Source: an uncultured Caulobacterales bacterium
GTDB taxonomy: Bacteria; Pseudomonadota; Alphaproteobacteria; Caulobacterales; Caulobacteraceae
DNA length: 64,000 nucleotides
Assembly: GCA_903884425.1 (NCBI GenBank)
Contig: CAISEP010000014.1
Span: forward strand, 124,001-188,000
Reading direction: 5' to 3'
Part shown: piece by piece, positions 1-9,235 of the stretch
How the letters are laid out: every line of letters starts with the position of its first letter
How positions within the stretch are numbered: the first letter of the stretch is position 1
Notes under the pieces: model-generated
Database searches by the model: none
Seen by the model: only the letters and a program-made list of their open reading frames with translations
Told to the model about the DNA's origin: nothing
Made by a program: the position numbers and the translations under genes

Positions 1-9
1 GTCCGCGGA

Positions 10-2157
10 TCAACCCGCCCCGTGGCCGAGGGTCTGCGGCGCATCGAGCGCCAGGGTCCACCAGCCGTCCGCCGCCTCGGCAAAGCCCGCGTCGCGATAG
101 AGGTTCCGGACGGGGGTGTTCCGGTCCGTGGGGATGATCTGTCCGCGCAGCTCCGTCCCGTGAGTGGCTGCTCGCGCGGCCACGGCGGCCAGCAGCTCCC
201 GCTCCACCTTCAGGCCGATGACCCGGCAGCTCATGGCAAAGCCGGTGACCACCCCGGCCTCCAGCACCGCGGCCCCGGAAAGGCCGTGATCGCCGTAGCG
301 GTCGCTGACGTTCATGACGAACACCCCGCCGCCGGTCTCCGCCAGCCGAGCGAGTTCCCCCGCCGAATAGGTCCGGCCGGTGGTGTTGAACTGGGTGGTG
401 CGCTGGAACAGCTCCACCACCCTCGCGAGGCTGGACGGATCGGTGACGGCCTCGATCCGGGTCTGGACGTTCAGGGCCTTCAGGAAGTCGCCTTCATCCA
501 CATAGGTGGCCCGGGCCTCGGTCCGCTTCAGCTGGGCCTTCACCAGATCGGTGCGGCCAGCCGCCTCCGCCGTGATCCGGGGCAGTTGCAGGCGGGGATC
601 GGTGAGCAGGCGGCGGCGGAGTTCGAACAGGTTCTCGCCCCAGACCTCAACCTCCGGCAGCCGCTCCCGGACCCGTTCCCGCTCCACCGGATTGTCGTCG
701 ATGAACAGGAAGGCGTCGCGGCTGAAGCCCAGCTCCTCGGCGATGGAGGTGATGTTCTCCGCCTTGTCGCCCCAGTTGATCCGGGTGGTGACGAAGTCGT
801 CCAGGGTCAGCAGCCGGTCCTTGGGATAGTGATCCGGATAGGTCCACAGCCGGCGCACCACGGCGTCGTCGTTCTTGGACACGCAGGCCAGCACCACGCC
901 CCGTTGCTTCAGGGCCTTCAGGGCCTCGTGCAGGCCGAACCACAGGCCGACATAGCTGTAGAGCCCGCTGATCTCCGGGGTCCAGGCAAAGGGCGCGCCG
1001 GTCTCGGCGATCACGCCGGGCCAGAGGGTGCCGTCCAGGTCGAGGATCACGCACTTCTTGCGGTCGTGGCCGGTGAGGGTGATCAGGGCGTCCACATGGG
1101 CCCGCGCCATCACCGCCTCGCGGCCATAGGGATCGTCGTTCAGGGGGGCGGCCAGCTGCGCCAGGTCCGGGAACTGGTCGAACACCGCCGCCCGTTCGCC
1201 CGCCGGCCGTTGCAGCATCCAGCCGGGGGAGCCGAAATGGGTGAAGCCCACCAGCCCGTCATCCAGGAACCGCTCCGAGCCCGCCTGGTTGAGGGCGGCC
1301 GCGGTATCGATCAGATGCACGTCGTCGAAGCCCTCCACGAGGTCCGCGAGGGCCAGGTTCGTGCGGCGGAAGCGGTTGCGGTGCCCGTGCACCCCGCGCT
1401 CGGCCATGCCGAGAGGCTGGACGGTGGGCTCCGGCAGGTTGTCCAGCAGGATCGGCTTGCCGGTGACGCGGCGCAGGCCCTCCAGCACCGTGCGGGCCTC
1501 GAGGACATACATCCAGCTGGGGTCGCCGCCATTCTCCTCGGCCGTGCCCATGGCCACGGCCCGGCGGGCGCGCAGGGCCCCGATGATCACCGCGTCATGG
1601 GGCCGCTCCGCCACCAGGCCCACATCGTCGACGAATCCCGCGGCGATGCGCAGGTCCAGCCCGCGCCTTTCCCCCTCCCGCCGCAGGAAGTCCGCCTCCA
1701 TCTGGATGTCGCACTCCCCGAGGAGGAGGATGTCGAGGCGCTTCTGTCCGCCCTTCAGGGCCTGCACGCCCAGCGCCTCGCCTGCGGCCCAGGCGGGCAG
1801 GGCCCCTTCGGACCGGGTCCGGCGGTAGTGCTCGAGCAGCGCGTCGGGGTCCCGGCCATGGGTGGCGGAAAGCTCGGCGGCGATGTCGGCCAGTTCCTCC
1901 TCCGGCGATCGGTCGGTGATCAGGCCCCGGTCCATGAGGTTGGCGACCGTGTTCAGCACCGCATCCTGCGGATAGCCCAGCGCCTCCACCAGCGGGGCCA
2001 TCTCCTCCGGCATGACCCGCGGGCGGCCGAAATAGTCGAGGATGCGGGCAATGTCCCCATCGATGGTCAGGCGCAGATGGCTGACCGCATGGACGGCCAG
2101 GAAGCGGCTCTTCCCGAGGGGCAGGAGGTGCACGAAGCGCGAGCGGGCGAGAATCAT
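10..2157 (-). CDS. FkbH-like HAD/acyltransferase-fold protein with N-terminal winged-helix-like domain
   Basis: The 715-residue protein belongs to the FkbH-like HAD subfamily IIIC group. In that family a HAD domain loads glyceryl or similar units onto carrier proteins, or has an unknown role. The HAD motif DLDGTLWPG lies near residue 370, the second motif (CVSKND) near 418 and the metal-binding FIDDNPVE near 487. The C-terminal 150 residues look like a GNAT fold, with VRNLYRDAGF near the end. The first 90 residues resemble a PqqD-like or winged-helix domain, which is unusual for FkbH proteins. A segment at about 140-350 carries an SGNH-like GECD start, also seen in long FkbH proteins. It is divergent from the peroxiredoxin/2OG gene, and its downstream neighbours lie outside the window. 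Substrate is unknown. The start is the first ATG of the frame. Confidence 0.8.
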   Translation of the reverse strand: MILARSRFVHLLPLGKSRFLAVHAVSHLRLTIDGDIARILDYFGRPRVMPEEMAPLVEALGYPQDAVLNTVANLMDRGLITDRSPEEELADIAAELSATHGRDPDALLEHYRRTRSEGALPAWAAGEALGVQALKGGQKRLDILLLGECDIQMEADFLRREGERRGLDLRIAAGFVDDVGLVAERPHDAVIIGALRARRAVAMGTAEENGGDPSWMYVLEARTVLEGLRRVTGKPILLDNLPEPTVQPLGMAERGVHGHRNRFRRTNLALADLVEGFDDVHLIDTAAALNQAGSERFLDDGLVGFTHFGSPGWMLQRPAGERAAVFDQFPDLAQLAAPLNDDPYGREAVMARAHVDALITLTGHDRKKCVILDLDGTLWPGVIAETGAPFAWTPEISGLYSYVGLWFGLHEALKALKQRGVVLACVSKNDDAVVRRLWTYPDHYPKDRLLTLDDFVTTRINWGDKAENITSIAEELGFSRDAFLFIDDNPVERERVRERLPEVEVWGENLFELRRRLLTDPRLQLPRITAEAAGRTDLVKAQLKRTEARATYVDEGDFLKALNVQTRIEAVTDPSSLARVVELFQRTTQFNTTGRTYSAGELARLAETGGGVFVMNVSDRYGDHGLSGAAVLEAGVVTGFAMSCRVIGLKVERELLAAVAARAATHGTELRGQIIPTDRNTPVRNLYRDAGFAEAADGWWTLALDAPQTLGHGAG

Positions 2158-2279
2158 GGCGGTCGGTCCCTGGCAGTCGCGAAAGGCTGAGGCGTCGGGA
2201 TTTCGGCATGGTTAACGCCTCGGGAAGGATTCTGCCGGACCCTTGCCCCACCCCCCGAGCGGCCATCCGGAGACCCGCC

Positions 2280-3341
2280 ATGCCCCCATCCGCCCTGCTG
2301 CGAGCCGGCGACCGCGCCCTGATGATCGTCGGGTCGCACACGGACGGACGCCTGTTCACCCTGGAATCCCAGCTGGGACAGACGCTGGTCCTGGTCCTGG
2401 CAGACGGCATCACGCCGCAGCAGCAGGCCGTCTGGGCGGACCACGTCACACGTGCGGCGGACCGTTTCCAGGCCGTCGGCGCAGAGGCCGTGGTGCTTCT
2501 GTCCATGGGGCTGGCGGCCCTGACGGCGCATCTGAACCCGCCGACGCCGGGGGTGGTGATCGCCCTGCCGGACGCCGATCTCAGCCCCCTGGGCGGGCAG
2601 GGCGAGGTTCCCGACGTGCTGGTCATCGACCGGGCCGGGCGGATCGTCGCGCGCCTGTCGGACGCTGACCCGGAGGTCGCCCTCAAGGCCGCCGAGGCCG
2701 CCGCGCTCCGCCTCCGGCCGGGGCCGCCGACGGTGCGCCTCGCGACCGCACCGGTGCTGATGGTGCCCAACCTGATCGATCCCGATCTCTGCCGGTCCCT
2801 CATCGAGGCCTTCGAGGCCGGCGCGCATGCCGAGGGGGCCATGGCGTCGGTGAACGAGCACGGTGAAGCCATCGCCCGGATCTCCGACAGCAAGAAGAAG
2901 CGCCGCGACCTGCTGCTGGACGAGGACCACCCCCTCCACGGGGAGATCGTCCAGGTCCTGGGGCAGCGGCTGGCCCCGGAACTCCATCGGGCCTTCCATC
3001 TGGAGGTCGCCCATGCCGATCGCATCCTGATCGCCCGGTACGACCATACGGGCGGTTATTTCCATCGGCACCGGGACAATGCCGCCCCGCACGTGGCGTT
3101 CCGGCAGTTCGCGGTCTCCATCAACCTCAATACCGGCGACTATACGGGGGGCGAGCTGGAGTTTCCGGAATTCGGGCCCGATCTCTATCTGCCCCCCGCA
3201 GGCGCGGCGGCCGTGTTCTCCGCCTCCCTGCTTCACGCGGCCCGGCCGGTGCTGTCCGGCTCACGCTATGTCCTTCTGACCTTCCTGCATGACAGTGGGG
3301 CAGAGACGCGACGGCTGGCCGCGCTGGCCGCCCAGGGCTGA
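2280..3341 (+). CDS. Peroxiredoxin-like / prolyl-4-hydroxylase-type 2OG-Fe(II) oxygenase fusion
   Basis: The product has 353 residues. Residues 1-150 read as a thioredoxin-fold, peroxiredoxin-like domain (LRAGD start, later VPDVLVIDRAGRIV), but I see no peroxidatic cysteine. Residues about 165-345 form a 2-oxoglutarate/Fe(II) oxygenase of the prolyl-4-hydroxylase type. The metal triad is HRD in the HRHRDN segment plus the distal histidine in SLLHAARPV. The 2OG-binding arginine is in SGSRYVLLTF, and TGGELEFPE is the typical central strand. I chose the ATG at 2280 because GGAG sits 7 nt upstream; an in-frame ATG at 2208 would add 24 atypical residues. It hydroxylates an unknown substrate, possibly a peptide or protein. 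It shares a divergent promoter region with the FkbH-like gene. Confidence 0.82.
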   Translation: MPPSALLRAGDRALMIVGSHTDGRLFTLESQLGQTLVLVLADGITPQQQAVWADHVTRAADRFQAVGAEAVVLLSMGLAALTAHLNPPTPGVVIALPDADLSPLGGQGEVPDVLVIDRAGRIVARLSDADPEVALKAAEAAALRLRPGPPTVRLATAPVLMVPNLIDPDLCRSLIEAFEAGAHAEGAMASVNEHGEAIARISDSKKKRRDLLLDEDHPLHGEIVQVLGQRLAPELHRAFHLEVAHADRILIARYDHTGGYFHRHRDNAAPHVAFRQFAVSINLNTGDYTGGELEFPEFGPDLYLPPAGAAAVFSASLLHAARPVLSGSRYVLLTFLHDSGAETRRLAALAAQG

Positions 3342-3566
3342 ATTCCCTCCGCAAGAGTATTCAGCGGCCTGTTCGTTGAATTTTGCTTCTGTCGGGGCGA
3401 GTGCAAGTGGCCGATAATTAAGGTTAACGAAAATTTATTGCAACTTAACTGTAAAATAATCGATTTTTAACGGGAGTGTCATATTGATGGCGGTCGTAGT
3501 CTGTGAAATGCTTTTGTCACGCTGTGTAACAGCCAATGAAGCCAGAATGGCGGTGGGGTTAAAGCG
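3342..3566. promoter_or_regulatory. AT-rich intergenic region with a CtrA-like near-match
   Basis: About 225 bases without a recognised gene. Bases 3405-3480 are strikingly AT-rich against the surrounding high GC and hold several TTAA words. TTAA at 3424-3427, seven bases, then TTAT at 3435-3438 differs by one base from the CtrA site TTAA-N7-TTAA. It probably contains the promoter of the small membrane protein at 3567. No RNA gene is visible. Confidence 0.35.
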
Positions 3567-3686
3567 ATGCGGGGCGGAATTCGTTACCAGGTCGTCATTG
3601 CGGCCAACAGTCTGATCGGATCCATTGTTCTGTGGGCCGTGCTTCTGTCGATTGCCGGGATCGTCACGACGGTCCTGCTGCACTAG
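3567..3686 (+). CDS. Predicted small single-pass membrane protein (39 residues)
   Basis: A short frame starts at ATG 3567 after a purine-rich GGTGGGGTTAAAG and ends at TAG 3684-3686. The peptide has a short charged start (MRGGIRYQ) followed by an almost unbroken hydrophobic stretch from about residue 8 to 38, enough for one transmembrane helix. I do not recognise a family. The AT-rich promoter-like sequence upstream and the clear ribosome-binding region favour a real small protein, but chance cannot be excluded at this length. Confidence 0.4.
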   Translation: MRGGIRYQVVIAANSLIGSIVLWAVLLSIAGIVTTVLLH

Positions 3687-3773
3687 GTCCGAACGGGGTC
3701 TGGCGCTGGTCTTGCACCCCGGTCCGGTGGTGTCCCATTCTGATGGATGCCTGCCGCACGGGAGCTGCAGACC

Positions 3774-4016
3774 ATGCCCAACACGACGGTCATACTGTCC
3801 GTGACATCCCGGAAGACCGAGATGTTCAAGACGGCGGTCTTCCGGTTCCTGGAGCTTCACTCCGGTCGCTGGGACGAGGACTTCGTCCTGCGCACCACGG
3901 CCGGCCGGGAGGCCGAGGCGGTCCGGGCCGAGGTCGAGTTTTCCAGTGCCGACACGGCCACGGCCTTCAGCCAGTTCCTGCGCTTGACCCACCCGGGGCT
4001 CGCGAACCCGCTCTAG
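3774..4016 (+). CDS. Small conserved-looking hypothetical protein (80 residues)
   Basis: I do not recognise this 80-residue protein. It begins MPNTTVILSVTSRKTEMFK and has a short beta-strand start, an amphipathic middle with many acidic and arginine residues, and an aromatic FSQFL segment near the end. There is no signal peptide or membrane segment. The start at 3774 is preceded by GGAG nine bases upstream; an in-frame ATG at 3747 would add nine residues without a better ribosome-binding site. It stands alone between the small membrane protein and the basic peptide gene. Confidence 0.5.
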   Translation: MPNTTVILSVTSRKTEMFKTAVFRFLELHSGRWDEDFVLRTTAGREAEAVRAEVEFSSADTATAFSQFLRLTHPGLANPL

Positions 4017-4088
4017 AGACGGTCGTGCCGCGCCCGCGGGTCTGCTAGACTGAGGCTCCGCCTGTCTTTCCGAGCCCCGGTCCGTCCC

Positions 4089-4259
4089 ATGAAACCGCCC
4101 CGTCCCACGCCCACGGATTCCGTCGCCGCCCGGGAGGCGCGCCGATCCGAGGCGTTGCGCGCCAATCTTCGCCGCCGGAAGCTGGCCGACGCCCCGTCGC
4201 GGACACCGGCCTCCGCCCGGGAGGAGGGCGAACACCCCCCGGAAGACGCCGGCAGCTGA
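4089..4259 (+). CDS. Small basic protein with an ARRSEALRANLRRRK segment (56 residues)
   Basis: The frame from ATG 4089 to TGA 4257-4259 gives 56 residues. The central segment REARRSEALRANLRRRK is highly basic and helical. Very similar segments occur, as I recall, in short alphaproteobacterial proteins of unknown function. The remainder is proline-rich and acidic at the C terminus, so probably disordered. It could bind nucleic acid or the ribosome, but nothing here proves that. It lies upstream of tatA with a 147-base gap. Confidence 0.55.
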   Translation: MKPPRPTPTDSVAAREARRSEALRANLRRRKLADAPSRTPASAREEGEHPPEDAGS

Positions 4260-4406
4260 ACCCCGGCAGCGCGGGCGGATCAATCGGTGGTGGCGCGCCG
4301 ATGGCGCTTCCGGCGGCTTGGGCCTATATAGGTCCTACGCCAAGCAATTGACGGGCGGGTCCCGGTCGGTCATTGACCCGCCACCGCCCTTTGGAGGATT
4401 CTGCAC

Positions 4407-4628
4407 ATGATGGGCTCTCTGAGCATCTGGCACTGGCTGATCTTCGGCCTCGTCGCCGTGGTTGTCTTTGGCGGACGTGGCCGTCTGTCGTCGATCATGG
4501 GAGACGCCGCCAAGGGCATCCGGGCGTTTCAGGACGGCCTGAAGGGGGACGGGGAGGGCGACAAGCCCGCCGCGGCCCCGCAGGTCCTGCCGCAGACCGA
4601 CGCGTCCAAGGACACGACGAAGAACTGA
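4407..4628 (+). CDS. tatA: Sec-independent protein translocase subunit TatA
   Basis: TatA forms the variable-size pore of the twin-arginine pathway, which exports folded proteins across the inner membrane. The 73-residue product has the family layout: a short periplasmic N terminus (MMGSLSIWHW), one membrane helix, the FGGRG hinge, an amphipathic helix (residues about 25-46) and a disordered charged tail. A strong GGAGG lies 8 bases before ATG 4407; the second codon is also ATG. It is the first gene of tatA-tatB-tatC. The window holds a likely Tat client, the serine hydrolase at 47542 with an RRDFAIG signal. Confidence 0.95.
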   Translation: MMGSLSIWHWLIFGLVAVVVFGGRGRLSSIMGDAAKGIRAFQDGLKGDGEGDKPAAAPQVLPQTDASKDTTKN

Positions 4629-4708
4629 TCCCTCCCGGGTCCTGCGATGCGGCCGGTGCCGTGCCGCAGGTCCTGGAACCCTGTCCCTCCATCAGGTCCT
4701 GACCCTTC

Positions 4709-5122
4709 ATGTTGCCAGAAGCGGGCGCATTCGAACTGATCTTCCTGGCCGCCGTGGCGCTCATCGTGGTCGGTCCCAAGGACCTGCCGGTGCTGCTGCG
4801 CAAGCTGGGTCAGTTCCTGGCCCGGATGCGGGGCATGGCGGCGGAGTTCCGGGCGAGCTTCGACGAGATGGCCCGGCAGAGCGAGCTGGATGAGCTGCGC
4901 AAGGAGGTCGAGGCCCTGCGCAATGCCCGCTTCGGCGAGCCCATTGCCGCCGACCTGAATGCGCATCTGAGCTCCTTCCATGACTCCGTGATCGCGGCCA
5001 CGCATCCGGACCCGGCCCCGGCGACGGCGGCCATCGAGGCGGAGCCCGCGTCCGAACCCCCTGCAACGGTGCTCCCCGCACCGGAGACCGAAGCCCATCC
5101 GGCCGCGGAGCCGCGGGCGTGA
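4709..5122 (+). CDS. tatB: Sec-independent protein translocase subunit TatB
   Basis: TatB works with TatC as the receptor for twin-arginine signal peptides. The 137-residue protein starts with one membrane helix containing the acidic residue of FELIFLAAVALIVVGPKDLP, typical of TatB. An amphipathic helix (KLGQFLARMRGMAAEF) and a coiled helical region to about residue 75 follow. The tail is rich in alanine, proline and glutamate. Its TGA overlaps the GTG start of tatC (GTGA), so the two are translationally coupled. Confidence 0.93.
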   Translation: MLPEAGAFELIFLAAVALIVVGPKDLPVLLRKLGQFLARMRGMAAEFRASFDEMARQSELDELRKEVEALRNARFGEPIAADLNAHLSSFHDSVIAATHPDPAPATAAIEAEPASEPPATVLPAPETEAHPAAEPRA

Positions 5123-6006
5123 GCACCTACGACGAGGAGGCCGAGCTCGACGCATCCCGGGCGCCGCTGATGGAGCACCTGGTGGAGCTGCGCAAGCGGC
5201 TGATCATCTGCGTCGCGGCGCTGGGGGTGGGCTTCATCCTCTGCTTCATCTTCGCCAAGGAGATCTATCTCGCCCTGCTGCACCCCTTCGAGGTGGCGGC
5301 CGGATTGCTGGCGGAGCAGACGGCCAACCATCCCCACGGCCCCTTCGACCTGCTGCTGATCGTGACGGGCTTCAAGCCCATGCCGCCGTCCGTGCAGGCG
5401 CTGAAGCTGGTCTTCACCGCGCCGCTGGAATTCTTCTTCACCAAGATGAAGCTCGCCGGTTTCGGGGCGATCGTGGTCACCTTCCCGGTGCTGGCCTGGC
5501 AGCTCTACCGGTTCGTGGCACCCGGCCTCTACCGGCGGGAGCGGCGGGCCTTCCTGCCGTTCCTGATCGCCTCGCCGGTGCTGTTCGGCATGGGGGCGGC
5601 GCTGGTCTACTACATCATGCTGCCCTTCGTGCTCTGGTTCTCCCTGTCGCAGCAGATCTCGTCCGGCAACATCCAGGTGGAGCTGCTGCCCCGGGTGAGC
5701 GACTATCTGGAACTGGTCACCAAGCTTTTACTGGCCTTCGGCCTGTGCTTCCAGCTGCCGGTGGTGCTGAGCCTGGCGGGGCTGGCAGGCCTTCTCACCT
5801 CGCGGCAACTGATGGAGGTGCGGCGCTACGCCCTTCTGGCCATCGTCTTCGTGGCGGCCCTGGTCACGCCGCCGGATCCGATCAGCCAGCTGATGCTCGC
5901 CGTGCCGATCTACCTGCTCTACGAGGTGTCCATCTGGTGCGTGAAGCTGATCGAGCTGCGCCGCAAGGATGACGACGGCGAGGGACGGTCCCTGATCCCC
6001 GGCTGA
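5119..6006 (+). CDS. tatC: Sec-independent protein translocase subunit TatC
   Basis: TatC is the polytopic core of the Tat translocase and binds the twin-arginine motif. The 295-residue product has the conserved N-terminal MEHLVELRKRL segment, six predicted membrane helices and the conserved FVAPGLYRRERR cytoplasmic loop. The GTG start at 5119 overlaps the tatB stop by four bases. The loop between helices 1 and 2 is extended (residues about 55-95), as in other alphaproteobacterial TatC proteins. The gap to serS is 117 bases. Confidence 0.97.
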   Translation: MSTYDEEAELDASRAPLMEHLVELRKRLIICVAALGVGFILCFIFAKEIYLALLHPFEVAAGLLAEQTANHPHGPFDLLLIVTGFKPMPPSVQALKLVFTAPLEFFFTKMKLAGFGAIVVTFPVLAWQLYRFVAPGLYRRERRAFLPFLIASPVLFGMGAALVYYIMLPFVLWFSLSQQISSGNIQVELLPRVSDYLELVTKLLLAFGLCFQLPVVLSLAGLAGLLTSRQLMEVRRYALLAIVFVAALVTPPDPISQLMLAVPIYLLYEVSIWCVKLIELRRKDDDGEGRSLIPG

Positions 6007-6111
6007 TGATCCCTGCGCCACAGGGCGCCGGATTGAGGGGCGCAGGTGCCGTGGCGGGTTGGCCTTGCGGCATTAGCCGCTTAGAAGACCCCAACGACGG
6101 CCCGAGATTGA

Positions 6112-7641
<1,530 letters not shown>

Positions 7642-7647
7642 GCCCGC

Positions 7648-8448
7648 GTGCGTATCCTGCTCACCAATGACGACGGCATCCATGCGGAGGGCCTGGCCGT
7701 CCTCCGCCGGATCGCCGGTCGACTGTCCGACGATGTCTGGGTCTGTGCGCCGGAGGTCGAGCAGTCCGGGGCCGGTCGTGCCCTGACCCTCTCGGACCCC
7801 GTGCGGGTCCGGCAGATCGAGCCCCGGGTGTTCGCCGTGTCCGGCACGCCCACCGACTGCGCCATGATCGCCATCCAGGAGCTGGTCACCGGCGGCAAGC
7901 CCGATCTGGTGCTGTCCGGCGTCAACCGCGGCCAGAACCTGGCGGAGGACGTGACCCTGTCCGGCACGGTGGCAGGCGCCCTGCAGGGCATGGCCATGGG
8001 CGTGCCGTCCATCGCCCTGTCCCAGGCCCTGATGCGCTTCGACGACCGGGTGCTGGCATCCTTCGAGGTGGCGGAGCATTACGGCCCGGGCCTGATCCAG
8101 CGGCTGATCGAACTGGGCTGGCCGGAAAATGTCGTGCTGAACGTCAACTTCCCGCCCGTGCCGGTGGCCGACGTGGTCGGGGTGGAGGTGACCCGCCAGG
8201 GGGCCCGCGACCAGCATCACCTGCATTTCGAGCGGCGGACCGACCTGCGCGGCCGGGACTATTTCTGGCTGGGCTTCCAGGGACAGCTGTCGACGCCCCC
8301 GGACGGGGTCGATCTGGCGGCGGTCTATGGCGGGCGGATCTCGGTCACGCCCCTGCACATCGACCTGACCCACAAGGAGACCGTCTCCCGGCTGAAGGGC
8401 CTGCTGGGTGGCGCACCGCCGACGTTCCATGCGGCGGGTGACCAGTGA
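7648..8448 (+). CDS. surE: 5'/3'-nucleotidase SurE
   Basis: SurE is a metal-dependent phosphatase of nucleoside monophosphates linked to stationary-phase survival. The 266-residue product begins at GTG 7648 with [15 protein letters not shown], which holds the metal-binding DD pair, and contains the conserved SGVNRGQN and [10 protein letters not shown] segments. Length fits the family. It overlaps pcm by four bases (GTGA), the classic surE-pcm pairing. Confidence 0.96.
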   Translation: MRILLTNDDGIHAEGLAVLRRIAGRLSDDVWVCAPEVEQSGAGRALTLSDPVRVRQIEPRVFAVSGTPTDCAMIAIQELVTGGKPDLVLSGVNRGQNLAEDVTLSGTVAGALQGMAMGVPSIALSQALMRFDDRVLASFEVAEHYGPGLIQRLIELGWPENVVLNVNFPPVPVADVVGVEVTRQGARDQHHLHFERRTDLRGRDYFWLGFQGQLSTPPDGVDLAAVYGGRISVTPLHIDLTHKETVSRLKGLLGGAPPTFHAAGDQ

Positions 8449-9104
8449 GCGGCGGCGAGACCGATGACGCCGAGACCCGCCGGGCCCGGCTGATCCTGGG
8501 CCTGCGGTCCGGCGGCGTGTCGGACCCGGCGGTCCTGTCGGCGGTGGAGAAGACCCCCCGGGACCTGTTCGTGCCCGAACTGTTCCAGGAACGCTCCTGG
8601 GAGGATTCGGCCCTGCCGATCGCCTGCGGCCAGACCATCAGCCAGCCGCTGATCGTGGGCCTGATGACCCAGGCCCTGAGCGTGGACAGCCGCTCCCGGG
8701 TGCTGGAGATCGGCACCGGCTCCGGCTACCAGACCGCCGTCCTCGCCCGCATCGCCCGGCTGGTCTATTCCCTGGAACGCTATCGCACCCTGCTGCAGGA
8801 GGCGGAGCAGCGGATCAAGACCCTGGGGATCCTGAACGTGATCACGCGCTTTTCCGACGGCTTCGACGGCTGGCCGGAGCAGGCGCCCTTCGACCGCATC
8901 CTGGTGACGGCGGCGGCGCCGGAGACGCCCCGGGCGCTCCTGGCCCAGCTGAAGCCCAACGGTATCCTGGTGGCACCGGTGGGCCGAGGCCCGGTGCAGG
9001 TGCTGAAACGCTATGTGGGAGACGGCTCCGGCGAGTTTCGCGTCGAGGACATGGGGGACGTGCGCTTCGTCCCGCTGCTTCCCGGCGTGGCGCGGGAATT
9101 GTGA
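8445..9104 (+). CDS. pcm: Protein-L-isoaspartate O-methyltransferase
   Basis: Pcm repairs isoaspartyl residues in aged proteins by S-adenosylmethionine-dependent methylation. The 219-residue protein contains the SAM-binding [16 protein letters not shown] near residues 86-101, the upstream [12 protein letters not shown] and the downstream [17 protein letters not shown], all family hallmarks. The GTG start overlaps the surE stop. It closes the serS-surE-pcm run; a hairpin lies beyond it before the dipM-like gene. Confidence 0.96.
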   Translation: MSGGETDDAETRRARLILGLRSGGVSDPAVLSAVEKTPRDLFVPELFQERSWEDSALPIACGQTISQPLIVGLMTQALSVDSRSRVLEIGTGSGYQTAVLARIARLVYSLERYRTLLQEAEQRIKTLGILNVITRFSDGFDGWPEQAPFDRILVTAAAPETPRALLAQLKPNGILVAPVGRGPVQVLKRYVGDGSGEFRVEDMGDVRFVPLLPGVAREL

Positions 9105-9194
9105 GGACCTTTTCGCAGTCGCGGCGCAGGCGTTTTGGCCTTCGCTGTGGATTGGCCACAGGCTGGTCACTATTCAGTAACCAAATATCGGGCT

Positions 9195-9216
9195 CTTCGA
9201 GGGAGAGTCCTCGAAG
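9195..9216 (+). promoter_or_regulatory. Perfect 8-bp hairpin between pcm and the dipM-like gene
   Basis: CTTCGAGG (9195-9202), a six-base loop, then CCTCGAAG (9209-9216) form a perfect inverted repeat 19 bases before the downstream ATG. No run of T follows, so it is not a textbook terminator. It could be a pcm transcript end, a 5' UTR structure or an operator. Confidence 0.5.
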
Positions 9217-9235
9217 GGGCATAGCCGGAGCAGAT

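Noticed and set aside
3435-4283. A 282-codon minus-strand frame in the left small-gene region
   Set aside because: Opposite three better supported small plus-strand genes; arginine/glycine-rich with no family likeness.
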